This document shows, one piece after another, positions 51,986-60,858 of a stretch of 64,000 nucleotides of DNA (position 1 is its first letter; each line of letters starts with the position of its first letter). The stretch spans positions 620,001 to 684,000 of the forward strand of contig CAXXLG010000001.1 of NCBI GenBank assembly GCA_963674495.2, in the 5' to 3' direction. The position numbers and the translations under genes are program-made. The notes under the pieces are model-generated. The model saw only the letters and a list, made by a program, of their open reading frames with translations, did no database searches and was not told the DNA's origin. The stretch comes from RGIG3178 sp963674495. GTDB taxonomy: Bacteria; Bacillota; Clostridia; Christensenellales; QAND01.

Positions 51986-53253
51986 TTAGCAAATTTCGTC
52001 AAATACAGCCTTGATCGCTTTTTTATCTATCTTGCCCACCGCGCTCACCGACACTTTCTCAAAGTCGAATACATACGGCAGAATGGATTTCACGTCATCG
52101 AATGTGGTTTGCTCAATGTGTTCAATGGTCTCTTCGGAAGTATTCGTTTCGTTGATCAGCGTTATGGATTTGCCGATTGCGTTCATACGGGACACGGTGG
52201 ATTCTAACCCGAGGATATAGTTGCCCTTCAACTGATCCTTGGCGCGTACGAATTCCTGTTGTGTAACGCCCTTCTCAACCATGGATTGCATTTGATCAAG
52301 AATCAATTTAAGCATTCCGCCGCATACAGCGCGTTGACACCAGTATACACCGAAAACGTCCCACAGTTTCGGTACGTAGCCGGGTGCGAATAGATATCAT
52401 AGGCCAATCCGCGCTGTTCACGGATGGTTTGAAACAGCCTTGACGACATGCTGCCGCCAAATATGTTATTGAGAATGGCCAGAGGATATATTCTATCGTC
52501 GCTCATGGCGTACCCCGGCATGGCCAAACACAGGTGAGCTTGTTCAACCGGTTTTTCCAACATCAACAACTCGCCCTTTTTCGGTTCGAAATCCGAATAT
52601 AGTTCCCCTTCGTGCCCATTTGGTTTGATACCGCCAAATTCCTTCTCGACGATATCGCACAGCCTTTCAAAATCAAGCCCTCCGGAGGCGGCTACCACCA
52701 TGGACGACGCCGTATAGCGCCGCTGCATATAATCGATGAGTCCGTCGCGCGTAAAAGCATTCACGCTGTCACGGTTGCCAAGAATGGGAAGCGCCAGCGC
52801 ATGATTTTTGAAATAGGCCTGCGCCAAAAGATCGTGTACGAGGTTGTCCGGCGTGTCCTCCGACATGTTAATCTCTTCTATGACCACGCCCTTTTCCTTC
52901 TCCATTTCGGCAATATCCATGTTGGCGTTTTTCACAAGATCCGAAAGGATTTCAAAGGATTCCTCCAGCTTGTCCTGCGATACGCGCGCGTGATAACAGG
53001 TAAGCTCCTTTGAGGTAAAGGCGTTAAGGATGCCGCCCATGCTGTCAAACTCCTGTGCAATCTGTTGTGCGCTACGATGCTTTGTACCCTTGAACAACAT
53101 GTGTTCGATGAAATGTGTGATGCCGTGTTCGGACGGATCGATCTCATTGGCGGAGCCTGTGTGGGTCCAGATCCCGACACTGACCGACCGGAATCCCTCG
53201 ATTCTTTGCGCTACGACGCGTATTCCGTTTGGAAGCGTCCGATTGTAATACAT
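51986..53253 (-). pseudogene. M16 zinc peptidase (MlpA/YmxG-like) with a frameshift
   Basis: The first 316 codons (53253-52303) encode the active M16 domain with the inverted zinc motif in HFIEHMLFKGTKHRSA and end ALYAAEC-L-N-stop. The missing C-terminal part continues at once in the -1 phase (KLILDQMQSMVEKGV to FDEIC, stop at 51986). One added A in the run at about 52306 would restore a single protein of about 422 codons. This could be a real mutation, a sequencing error in an A-run, or a -1 slip at TTA-AAT-TGA. The family acts in peptide processing. Confidence 0.85.
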
Positions 53254-53304
53254 ATGATTCCTCCCCGTTTATGAAATTGATTGTAGCAGCTATACACCGA
53301 ATTA

Positions 53305-53994
53305 TCAATCAAAAAGGACATTCATAACGGTATCTAGGCTCAGATTCTCCCGTGCAAAATTCCACGATATGGCGGAAAATTCCGTGGTGGTGTCGATCCC
53401 AATGTAAATGAAGTCCCCTTCTTGGGCGTTGTGCGCCAACGTTTGTGCAAAATCCTGTTGCGAAATTGCTTGATACATGCGCGAATCCTTGCAGTACAAC
53501 AGACAATACACGTCGTTTTGGCAACAAAATTTCGATGCTTCCGATGTATGTTGCCCCAAATAGGGGATATACAAAACATGTGAATACTGCGTGATCGCTT
53601 CGAAATCGTTTAGTGCTTGCGTGCTTCGCATTTGCCATTGTGTTTTACTTTCACCTTCAGCGACTTCAAGTCCATGAAGTGCCAATACATGGCCCAGCGC
53701 TAGAATTTCCTCCGCGATCTGCGGAAATTCAGACAGCTGTTGGGCTGTGATACCGATGGTTAGTGGAACATTTGCCTCAGCTGCGCGTTTTGCAATGTCG
53801 AGCAAAACATTCTGATCGCCCTCGTACACAGTCAGAAGACAGACCCCGGCCTTGTCCGAACAGTAGTAAGGCATGGAGGACGCGCGCGCGATGACCTGTT
53901 GTACCAACGGAACGTTTGTCAACAAAAATGCCAGCCCGACCAGCATGACGATGGCGATTGTCAAAACACTATGCCATTTCCCGTGTATCCTCAT
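53305..53994 (-). CDS. NodB-like (polysaccharide deacetylase-fold) protein, catalytic residues lost
   Basis: A 229-residue protein with one N-terminal membrane helix (about 10-33) or signal anchor, then a fold like polysaccharide deacetylases. VCLLTVYEGDQNVLLDIAKR occupies the place of the usual Thr-Phe-Asp-Asp-Gly, and LGHVLALHGLEVAEG that of the His-x3-His region. The metal-binding Asp and the His pair are not preserved, so catalysis is doubtful. Its position before an M16 peptidase matches ylxY of B. subtilis. Start ATG 53994 follows GGAGGGG. Confidence 0.75.
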   Translation of the reverse strand: MRIHGKWHSVLTIAIVMLVGLAFLLTNVPLVQQVIARASSMPYYCSDKAGVCLLTVYEGDQNVLLDIAKRAAEANVPLTIGITAQQLSEFPQIAEEILALGHVLALHGLEVAEGESKTQWQMRSTQALNDFEAITQYSHVLYIPYLGQHTSEASKFCCQNDVYCLLYCKDSRMYQAISQQDFAQTLAHNAQEGDFIYIGIDTTTEFSAISWNFARENLSLDTVMNVLFD

Positions 53995-54048
53995 GATTTC
54001 CCCTCCACCCACAGTGTATGCATGAGAAAGATGGGACTTGCTATGGAT

Positions 54049-54082
54049 AAAAAAATGCCCCCTATCTTTTAGATCGGGGGCA
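54049..54082 (-). terminator. Terminator of the rluB to ispH-rpsA operon
   Basis: TGCCCCC and GGGGGCA flank a stem continued by GAT/ATC, with a run of seven T on the minus strand, 44 bp after the ispH-rpsA stop. Confidence 0.88.
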
Positions 54083-54125
54083 AATCAAAGGGGGTTATTG
54101 TGAGGTCATTCACAGTATACCCACA

Positions 54126-56594
54126 TCAGGAGTCTTTAAACTCATCTGGAAAAAAATCTGCCAAGGAAACTTTTGCCTCTTCCACCGGCGGAATTTCATA
54201 CCGGCTGACATACCCGTTGCCCTGATCCTGATTTCCTGTATTTGAGCGTTGCGGCTGATCCGGCTGCAATACGGCACGCCGACTCAAGCTGATTCGCTTG
54301 GCTTCCGGGTTGACATCCATCACCTTGACGGTGATGACATCTCCAACACGCAGTTCGTCCTCCACTTTGTCAATACGGTGGGTGGCAACCTGTGAGATGT
54401 GTACCAAGCCAAACAGGCCGGGTTCTAGCTCGACAAAAGCACCAAACGGAGCAATCCGATCCACGGTACCTTCTACGATATCCCCAACGAGATAACGCTC
54501 GGCAGCATGATCCCACGGCATTGGTTGGAGCTGCTTGTAGCCCAAAGCGATGCGCTCGGCATCGGCATTCACTGAAAGTATCTGCACTTCCACTTCATCG
54601 CCCACACTCACGACATCGCTTGGATGTTTGACGCGCCCCCATGAGAGATCCGATACGTGGATCAGGCCGTCAATACCGCCGATGTCTGTAAAGGCGCCAA
54701 AATCCGCGATACGGCGCACGATGCCTTTTACCGTTTGACCCGCTTCAAACTGTTTGTATTTTTCCTTGCGGGCGGCGATTGCCTGTTCACGCAAAACCTG
54801 GCGATGACTTGCAACCACACGGCGCCTGGATTTGTCGACTTCCAAAGCTTTGAGCAGCAATTTTTTGCCAACAAATTCCTCAAGATTTTCGATATAATGA
54901 TCCGAAATCTGCGAGGCGGGAATGAATACGCGTGCACCGCGGTATTCGGTAAGAACACCGCTCTTGACGGACTGCCGAACCGTAGCTTCAAAATAACGGC
55001 CGTCCGCGAGGTCGGCGATGGCCTGCCGGTCCGCATTTCGCTTATCGACGGCCTTTTTGGACAATAGGACGTTTCCTTCGCCGTCGTTAACCTTGACGAT
55101 CTCGACACTGACCTCGTCACCAACAGACATCGTATCTGCTGCCGATGCTTTTGGATCGAGGGAAAGCTCTCCTTGGGGGATCACACCGTCCGCCTTGTAA
55201 CCGATGTTAACGAATACATCGTCTCCAACGATCTGCACAATCGTACCCTTTTTGATCTGACCCGGGCGGATGCGTACCAAAGACTTTTCAAGATCACGCT
55301 CGAAAGTCTCCGCGGCGGTCAGTTCACGTTCGGGTTTCTCCTGCTCTTGTACAGGCTGAGCCTGTTCCTGCTCGCCCTGCTGATCTGTGGGCGCAACATC
55401 AGTCGCTTCAGCTTGAGCGGAAGGCTGCTCTGCATCCTTTTGCTCTTGCTTCTCCGTATCGTCCTGTTCAGGTACGGGCGCAGTATCGACTGCTTCTTCA
55501 GCTTGAGCGGAAGGCTGCTCTGCATCCTTTTGCCCTTGCTTCTCCGTATCGTCCTGTTCAGGTACGGGCGCAGTATCGACTGCTTCTTCAGCTTGAGCGG
55601 AAGGCTGCTCTGCATCCTTTTGCTCTCGATTTTCCGTATCGTCCTGTTCAGATGCGGGCACAGTATCGACTGCTTCGGCTTGTACGGCAGGCTCTGATTG
55701 TTCTTGCACGGATTCGGGCGTGTCTGCGTCGAGCTTTTCTTCGACGACGGGATTGTTGAGATCTTGTTCGTTCATTCTGGTAATTACCTCCCTGATTGAC
55801 CATTGCGGGGTGGACGCACCTGCAACAACTCCTATTATACCATTTAACGGCAGGTTTTCAACTGAAACCTCGCACGGAGATTCGATTATAGCTGATAATT
55901 CACAATTATTTTTGCATATATCCCACAATTTACTTGTGTTGCTGCTGTGTTTACCACCAACTATTATCATGGCATCGCAGCGTTTGGATAAAATTTCCGC
56001 CTCTTTTTGCCTTGTCACCGTAGCCTGACAGATGGAATCCAGCGATTGGTATGCTATATTCTTTTGTCGCAGGATGCATTGTATTTCCTCATATTCTTTC
56101 GGAACAAAGGTGGTCTGTGCCACTAAAAACAGCGGGGATGGCAAATTCATATGTTCAATCCGCGAAGCATGTTGTACCACAATAGCGCTATTGTCACAAT
56201 AGCCGTTAATGCCAACCACTTCCGGGTGATCCGCCTGGCCGGCGATCATAACGGTCAAGCCATTCTGATGCGCCTCCCCAACCGCTTGTTGTATACGTTT
56301 GACAAATGGGCAAGTCGCATCTATGATGTGACATCCACGCTCACACAACGCCTGTAAGGCCTGCGGCGGCACGCCGTGGCTTCGGATGATCACCGTCTGA
56401 CCCACCGGGACCTCTTTTGCCGACTGAATCGTTATCGCCCCAAGCGCATGCAAACGGTCCACTTCGGCACGATTGTGAATGATGGGTCCCAGTGTATAAA
56501 TATTATGCAGTTCATCAAGTGCCCGTTCCGCCGCATCAATGGCGGATTGGACGCCGAAACAGAACCCGTTGTTTTGTCCCTCTATGATTTTCAT
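54126..56594 (-). CDS. ispH: IspH fused to ribosomal protein S1 domains
   Basis: A bifunctional 822-residue protein. Residues 1-280 are 4-hydroxy-3-methylbut-2-enyl diphosphate reductase, the last MEP step, with the cluster Cys in NGFCFGV (Cys12), DATCPFV and SICQATVTRQ and the VGGKHSSNT site. Residues about 285-435 are an acidic Glu/Gln/Ala-rich linker with 30-residue repeats. Residues about 445-775 are four S1 RNA-binding domains (for example GQTVKGIVRRIADFGAFTDI and GDIVEGTVDRIAPFGAFVEL) like RpsA. IspH-S1 fusions are known from Clostridia. Last gene of the operon before a strong terminator. Confidence 0.96.
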   Translation of the reverse strand: MKIIEGQNNGFCFGVQSAIDAAERALDELHNIYTLGPIIHNRAEVDRLHALGAITIQSAKEVPVGQTVIIRSHGVPPQALQALCERGCHIIDATCPFVKRIQQAVGEAHQNGLTVMIAGQADHPEVVGINGYCDNSAIVVQHASRIEHMNLPSPLFLVAQTTFVPKEYEEIQCILRQKNIAYQSLDSICQATVTRQKEAEILSKRCDAMIIVGGKHSSNTSKLWDICKNNCELSAIIESPCEVSVENLPLNGIIGVVAGASTPQWSIREVITRMNEQDLNNPVVEEKLDADTPESVQEQSEPAVQAEAVDTVPASEQDDTENREQKDAEQPSAQAEEAVDTAPVPEQDDTEKQGQKDAEQPSAQAEEAVDTAPVPEQDDTEKQEQKDAEQPSAQAEATDVAPTDQQGEQEQAQPVQEQEKPERELTAAETFERDLEKSLVRIRPGQIKKGTIVQIVGDDVFVNIGYKADGVIPQGELSLDPKASAADTMSVGDEVSVEIVKVNDGEGNVLLSKKAVDKRNADRQAIADLADGRYFEATVRQSVKSGVLTEYRGARVFIPASQISDHYIENLEEFVGKKLLLKALEVDKSRRRVVASHRQVLREQAIAARKEKYKQFEAGQTVKGIVRRIADFGAFTDIGGIDGLIHVSDLSWGRVKHPSDVVSVGDEVEVQILSVNADAERIALGYKQLQPMPWDHAAERYLVGDIVEGTVDRIAPFGAFVELEPGLFGLVHISQVATHRIDKVEDELRVGDVITVKVMDVNPEAKRISLSRRAVLQPDQPQRSNTGNQDQGNGYVSRYEIPPVEEAKVSLADFFPDEFKDS
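55411..55680 (-). repeat. Three 90-bp tandem repeats in the ispH-rpsA linker
   Basis: The sequence GCTTGAGCGGAAGGCTGCTC recurs at 55411, 55501 and 55591, exactly 90 bp apart. The first two units are nearly identical and the third is more diverged. Each encodes about 30 residues containing PEQDDTEKQ and QKDAEQPSAQAE. Confidence 0.9.
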
Positions 56595-57187
56595 GAAACG
56601 CCCCTTGCCAGGTTGGCCAATTCGCTGACGCGCTGATGCAAATTCTCGTTCACTTTTGCAATATCGTTGGAATCCGCGCGTCGTTGACCATAAGCGCTTA
56701 AATCCAATTCTTTGCCAATGACAACCCGTACCTTGGAGAACGGGCGGAACGTACCATATATGCCAGCCGGAACCAGATGCGCCTTAGTTCTTAGGGCGAA
56801 CATGGCTGCGCCGGAATGAAATTCGTGCACCTCTCCGTCTTGGCTTCGCGTGCCTTCGGGGAATATCCCTATGACGCGATCCTGCTTCAACAGGGACAGT
56901 GTATGCTTGACAGCATGCACGTCATTATTCTCCCGATCAACTGGATAAGCGCCCAGTGAACGGATTAAATGGCCCACAAAGCCGTACATCAATTCCTTCT
57001 TGGCCATATAGTGTACCTGTCGTTTTGTTGCCATGGCCAGAGCAAAGGGATCCAATCCATGTTGGTGGTTGCAACACAGTATCAAAGGGCCATTGGGCAA
57101 TGGAGCCTGCATGTCAATTTGCAGTCGCCATCCAATCTTGCTCCACAGGCGTACCAGCGGCGCGCCGATGCGATATAACCATGTCAT
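56591..57187 (-). CDS. plsC: 1-acyl-sn-glycerol-3-phosphate acyltransferase
   Basis: Makes phosphatidic acid, the CdsA substrate. The 198-residue membrane-associated protein has the His-x4-Asp motif in CNHQHGLDPF (His41, Asp46), YMAKKELMYGFVGHLIRSLG, the substrate motif IFPEGTRSQDG and VPAGIYGTFRP. It overlaps cmk (ATGA) and ispH-rpsA, the common cmk-plsC-ispH-rpsA order of Clostridia. Confidence 0.95.
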   Translation of the reverse strand: MTWLYRIGAPLVRLWSKIGWRLQIDMQAPLPNGPLILCCNHQHGLDPFALAMATKRQVHYMAKKELMYGFVGHLIRSLGAYPVDRENNDVHAVKHTLSLLKQDRVIGIFPEGTRSQDGEVHEFHSGAAMFALRTKAHLVPAGIYGTFRPFSKVRVVIGKELDLSAYGQRRADSNDIAKVNENLHQRVSELANLARGVS

Positions 57188-57858
57188 TGCGTCTTCTCCT
57201 TAATCGTGCGCGCCATGATATCCAAAACCTGATCGCTGGTCTTATCCGTTGAATCGATTAGAACGGCGTCTTGGGCACGCTTGAGTGGCGCAATTTCTCT
57301 GGAAGAATCGGCTTGATCGCGCATGATCAGTTTTTGCAAAACCTCATCATAACTTTCCATAATGCCTTGTTGTTTCTGTTCCAGATGACGGCGACGAGCT
57401 CTTTCCTGCGCCGATGCTGTTAAAAAGAACTTAACAGTGGCATTGGGCAACATCGCTGTTCCGATATCACGCCCGTCCACGACCAGTGAAGTCGTTTTCG
57501 CAATTATTCTTACCTGTTCGGTTATAACCCGCCTTACAAAAGCGTTTCCGCCCAGCGTGGACGCAGCCTGCGCTGCGTTTGGCGTACGGATATTTTCGGA
57601 CACATCCTCACCGTTTATCAACGTTCGCTGGTCGCTTCCGCTTATCCTGATATCAATTTTCACATTTTTGAGCAACTCATTGACTGCCAGCATGTCGGAC
57701 GGCTCGAGGCCAGCTTGCAGCACATACCATGCACAAGCACGAAACAGCGCGCCTGTATCGAGTATATGGATATCAAGCAACTCTGCCAACCGTCTGGCAA
57801 CAGTGCTCTTACCAGCACCCGCAGGCCCGTCAATGGCTATGATCAAATGATCCCGCAT
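57184..57858 (-). CDS. cmk: Cytidylate kinase
   Basis: Phosphorylates CMP and dCMP. The 224-residue protein has the P-loop IAIDGPAGAGKSTVARRLA, LDTGALFRACAWY, VDGRDIGTAMLPNATVKFFLTAS and RDQADSSREIAPLK. The ATG at 57858 follows GGGAGG; the 22 in-frame codons upstream are not part of the family. Confidence 0.96.
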   Translation of the reverse strand: MRDHLIIAIDGPAGAGKSTVARRLAELLDIHILDTGALFRACAWYVLQAGLEPSDMLAVNELLKNVKIDIRISGSDQRTLINGEDVSENIRTPNAAQAASTLGGNAFVRRVITEQVRIIAKTTSLVVDGRDIGTAMLPNATVKFFLTASAQERARRRHLEQKQQGIMESYDEVLQKLIMRDQADSSREIAPLKRAQDAVLIDSTDKTSDQVLDIMARTIKEKTQ

Positions 57859-57952
57859 ATTTCCTCCCGTTCGCCGTCGGCATGGAATGGACAGCATTGC
57901 GTGCGTCCTGTACCCCAAACGCAAGCCGTGCGCATATCAGCGTGTTACTGTA

Positions 57953-58738
57953 TCATTTTTCCAGTATGGGCAACCATGCCAACACGTTTTGTATGGCTTT
58001 ATCCCAATAGATCCAATCGTGAATGCCGGGCAGTTCGGCGTAAGTCAAATCCACACCCAACTCGCTACACGTTTGTTTGAATATCACGTTAGAGGGATAT
58101 AGCGGGTCCTCCGTCCCACAACCTACGTATAGCTTGGGCAGATTCACGCCATTTTTCACATTTGATTTTAAAAGCTCCACAAGATCATTGCCGCGCTGGC
58201 GAGCCGTTTGTAAATCCTTACCAACAGCGTCTTTTAGATGTGGCTTAAACGCATTTTCTTGATAGGTTTTTTCAACGATTAGCGATCCCGACAATGCGGC
58301 GGCAGCTGCATAAAGATCCGGCCGTCCCAACGCCGCGCGCATGGTGCCGTATCCGCCCATGGAAAGCCCTGCAATAAACGTATCCTCCCTGCATTGCGAT
58401 ACGTTGAAGAAGTGCTTGACCTTGCTTGGCAATTCTTCGGTTAAAAACGTATGGTAGGCGTACCCTGTCTCGGGGCTGTCCACGTAACGCCCGTGGTTAC
58501 CGCGCGGCATCACCACGGCAAATGGGTATTTTCCCACATACCGTTCAATGGCGGAGAAGCGGAACCAGACGGTCTCATCGCCGTTATATCCGTGCAAAAG
58601 GTACAATACCGGAAATGCGCCTTCAATGAAGTTGCTATCCATGCTCTTACAGCTTTCGATGCCCTCTGGCAATATCACATTCATGCTCGTTGCCTGCCCC
58701 AGGACATCAGAATAGAAATCACATCTGATAAAGGCCAT
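57953..58738 (-). CDS. Esterase D/tributyrin-esterase-like hydrolase, copy 1
   Basis: An alpha/beta hydrolase of 261 residues with YLLHGYNGDETVW (oxyanion region), the nucleophile Ser126 in IAGLSMGGYGTM, an Asp in GTEDPLY and the His in PGIHDWIYWD. No signal peptide, so it acts in the cytosol, on a short-chain or sugar ester that cannot be named. I chose the ATG nine bases after GGGAG, giving the same length and N-terminus as its tandem paralogue. Confidence 0.88.
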   Translation of the reverse strand: MAFIRCDFYSDVLGQATSMNVILPEGIESCKSMDSNFIEGAFPVLYLLHGYNGDETVWFRFSAIERYVGKYPFAVVMPRGNHGRYVDSPETGYAYHTFLTEELPSKVKHFFNVSQCREDTFIAGLSMGGYGTMRAALGRPDLYAAAAALSGSLIVEKTYQENAFKPHLKDAVGKDLQTARQRGNDLVELLKSNVKNGVNLPKLYVGCGTEDPLYPSNVIFKQTCSELGVDLTYAELPGIHDWIYWDKAIQNVLAWLPILEK

Positions 58739-58782
58739 TGCCATTCACTCCCTTTTGATTCATTCTTTGGGTATCTATGTTC

Positions 58783-59568
58783 CTATGATCGCTTTATGGG
58801 CAGCCATGATAATACATCCTGAACCGTACGGTCCCAATATATCCAATCATGGATGCCGGGTTGCTCATCGTAAGTCAGCGGAACGTCGAGTTGTTCGCAC
58901 GCCGCTTTGAAATTTTGATTCTGTTGGTACAGAGGGTCCTCTGTACCGCATGTGATGTATAGCTTCGGCAAAGAAACTTTTTGCACTACGCATTTCTTCA
59001 ACAGCGGGATAACGTCATTGTCGCGCTGTTGTGCCACATCGAGTCTCTCACCCATAGCGCGCATAGCATGCCCGTGCATGGAATTTCCCGCATACGCCGA
59101 TTTGGGGTCCACAAAGCCGGACAGCGACGCAGAAGCCGCATATAGATCGGGACGGGCGAGTGCAGCGCGCATCGCACCATATCCACCCATGGACAGTCCA
59201 GCAATGTAGGTATCCTCTCTCTTTGTGGATACGTTAAAAAAATGGCTGACTTTTCGCGGAAGTTCCTCTGTAATGAATTTGAGATAATCGTAGCCTGTAT
59301 CCGGGCTGTCTACGTAAAATCCGTGATTACCGCGCGGCATTACCACAGCAAGTGGGTATTTTCCCACATACCGCTCGATGGCGGAGAAGCGGAACCATAC
59401 GGTCTCATCGCCGTTATAACCGTGCAAAAGGTACAATACCGGAAATTCCCCTTCAACAAAGTTGCTGTCCATGCTCTTACAGCTTTCGATGCCCTCGGGC
59501 AGTATCACATTCATACTTGTTGCCTGCGCCAACACATCGGAATAGAAATCACAGCGAAGAAAAGCCAT
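58783..59568 (-). CDS. Esterase D/tributyrin-esterase-like hydrolase, copy 2
   Basis: A 261-residue tandem paralogue of the preceding esterase with the same triad motifs (IAGLSMGGYGAM, GTEDPLY, PGIHDWIYWD). The first about 95 residues differ from the other copy at roughly ten positions only, while the region after the nucleophile has diverged much more. It starts 24 bp after the flavoprotein gene, inside the same operon. Confidence 0.88.
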   Translation of the reverse strand: MAFLRCDFYSDVLAQATSMNVILPEGIESCKSMDSNFVEGEFPVLYLLHGYNGDETVWFRFSAIERYVGKYPLAVVMPRGNHGFYVDSPDTGYDYLKFITEELPRKVSHFFNVSTKREDTYIAGLSMGGYGAMRAALARPDLYAASASLSGFVDPKSAYAGNSMHGHAMRAMGERLDVAQQRDNDVIPLLKKCVVQKVSLPKLYITCGTEDPLYQQNQNFKAACEQLDVPLTYDEQPGIHDWIYWDRTVQDVLSWLPIKRS

Positions 59569-59592
59569 TCACATCATCCCTTGTTTTTGTAT

Positions 59593-60858
59593 TTATATTA
59601 TCTCACAAAAGTGGCCGGCTGCAAAGCCTGTGGAAAATGCGATTTGAAGGTTGAAACCGCCGGTGTAACCGTCGATATCCAGCAGCTCGCCGGCAAAATA
59701 CAGATTTTGAATGTATTTGCTTTGCATGGTTTTCGGATTAATCTCGTCAAGTGGTATCCCGCCGCGCGTAACAACCGCCTCTTCGATGGGACCCACCGAC
59801 CTTACATCAAGAGGTAACGCGCACATCAGTTTGATAAGCTTCGTACGCATGGCTTTTGTTACCTGATTGCACGGTATCAGAGGATCATCGCCCAACAGCA
59901 TGAGTATGACGGGGCAAAGGGATCGCGCAAAGAGATGTGGAAAAATATTTTTATAGGCCTTGTTTGCATTATCCAACAATTCTCGAAGCAGGCGTTTGTC
60001 AAGCTGTTCCTCGCTCAGGGCGGGTTTGAGATCGATCAATAACCTGCATTGCGTAGGTTTTCGGATGTGAGCGCTGGCGGACAATATCAACGGGCCAGAC
60101 AGACCATCGCCGGTGAAAAGCATCTCGCCCTGCTTTTCAAACACACGTTTTTTATTCTCAATCACTGTCAGCATCACGTTGCGCAGCGACAGACCCTCCA
60201 CCATGGATACCCATTCCTGTTTGACCTGTACCGGCGCCAATGATGGTAACAACTCAGTGTGTGTATGCCCGCTTTGACGCGCAAGCCGGTACCCATCCCC
60301 CGTCGAACCCGTCTTGGGATAGCTCAGACCGCCTGTAGCAACGATACACGCCCCACATGGTATCGTCTGTCCATTCCCGGTAACAACGGCACACAGGCGC
60401 TCGTTTTTCGTCACAAGCGATTCAACTGGGCTTTTAAGACGTATCGAAACGCCTGCCTTCTTCACGGCGTCCGTCAGTGCCTGTGCGATGGTGCCGGCGT
60501 TGTCATCCTCAGGAAATACCCGCTGACCACGCTCGATTTTAAGCGCAACACCCCACAATTCGAATTGGGACATCAAAGCGTGATTGTCAAATACGGAAAA
60601 GGCACTTCTAAAAAATCGTTCTCCACGTGCAATGTTTGAAAGAAATGTTTCCCTGTCCGCTGCGTTGGTCAAATTGCATCGACACTTACCCGTGATGCGC
60701 AGCTTATTCAAAAGGCGCGGCGTAGCTTCCAAAATCAACACGGACAGGCCACGCTGTGCCGCACGGTATGCAGCCATCATGCCCGCAGGACCGCCGCCTA
60801 CCACAACGACGTCAGCGCCATTACGGTCCGCGCTAAGCTCATTCACATGATTTATCAT
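59593..60858 (-). CDS. FAD-dependent oxidoreductase, HI0933/BaiN-like
   Basis: A 421-residue flavoprotein of the HI0933 family. It has the Rossmann GxGxxG in VVVGGGPAGMMAAYRAAQ, then LLNKLRITGKCRCNLTNA, IVATGGLSYPKTGSTGDGY, and the C-terminal GGIPLDEINPKTMQSK and FAGELLDIDGYTGGFNLQIA. Family members include BaiN of bile-acid metabolism, but the substrate here is unknown. It overlaps rpiR by 4 bp. Confidence 0.9.
   Translation of the reverse strand: MINHVNELSADRNGADVVVVGGGPAGMMAAYRAAQRGLSVLILEATPRLLNKLRITGKCRCNLTNAADRETFLSNIARGERFFRSAFSVFDNHALMSQFELWGVALKIERGQRVFPEDDNAGTIAQALTDAVKKAGVSIRLKSPVESLVTKNERLCAVVTGNGQTIPCGACIVATGGLSYPKTGSTGDGYRLARQSGHTHTELLPSLAPVQVKQEWVSMVEGLSLRNVMLTVIENKKRVFEKQGEMLFTGDGLSGPLILSASAHIRKPTQCRLLIDLKPALSEEQLDKRLLRELLDNANKAYKNIFPHLFARSLCPVILMLLGDDPLIPCNQVTKAMRTKLIKLMCALPLDVRSVGPIEEAVVTRGGIPLDEINPKTMQSKYIQNLYFAGELLDIDGYTGGFNLQIAFSTGFAAGHFCEII

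Noticed and set aside
54013..54020. CATACACT on the minus strand ahead of the NodB-like gene, read as a sigma-E -10 box
   Set aside because: No -35 at the right distance, and a start there would leave almost no leader before the ribosome binding site.
55411..55680. Regularly spaced repeats considered as a CRISPR array
   Set aside because: The units are contiguous 90-bp tandem repeats, in frame within a gene, with no unique spacers; no cas genes are present in the window.
55173..55697. Plus-strand frame with repeated LLCILL segments
   Set aside because: It is the complement of the 90-bp linker repeats of ispH-rpsA and is periodic only for that reason.
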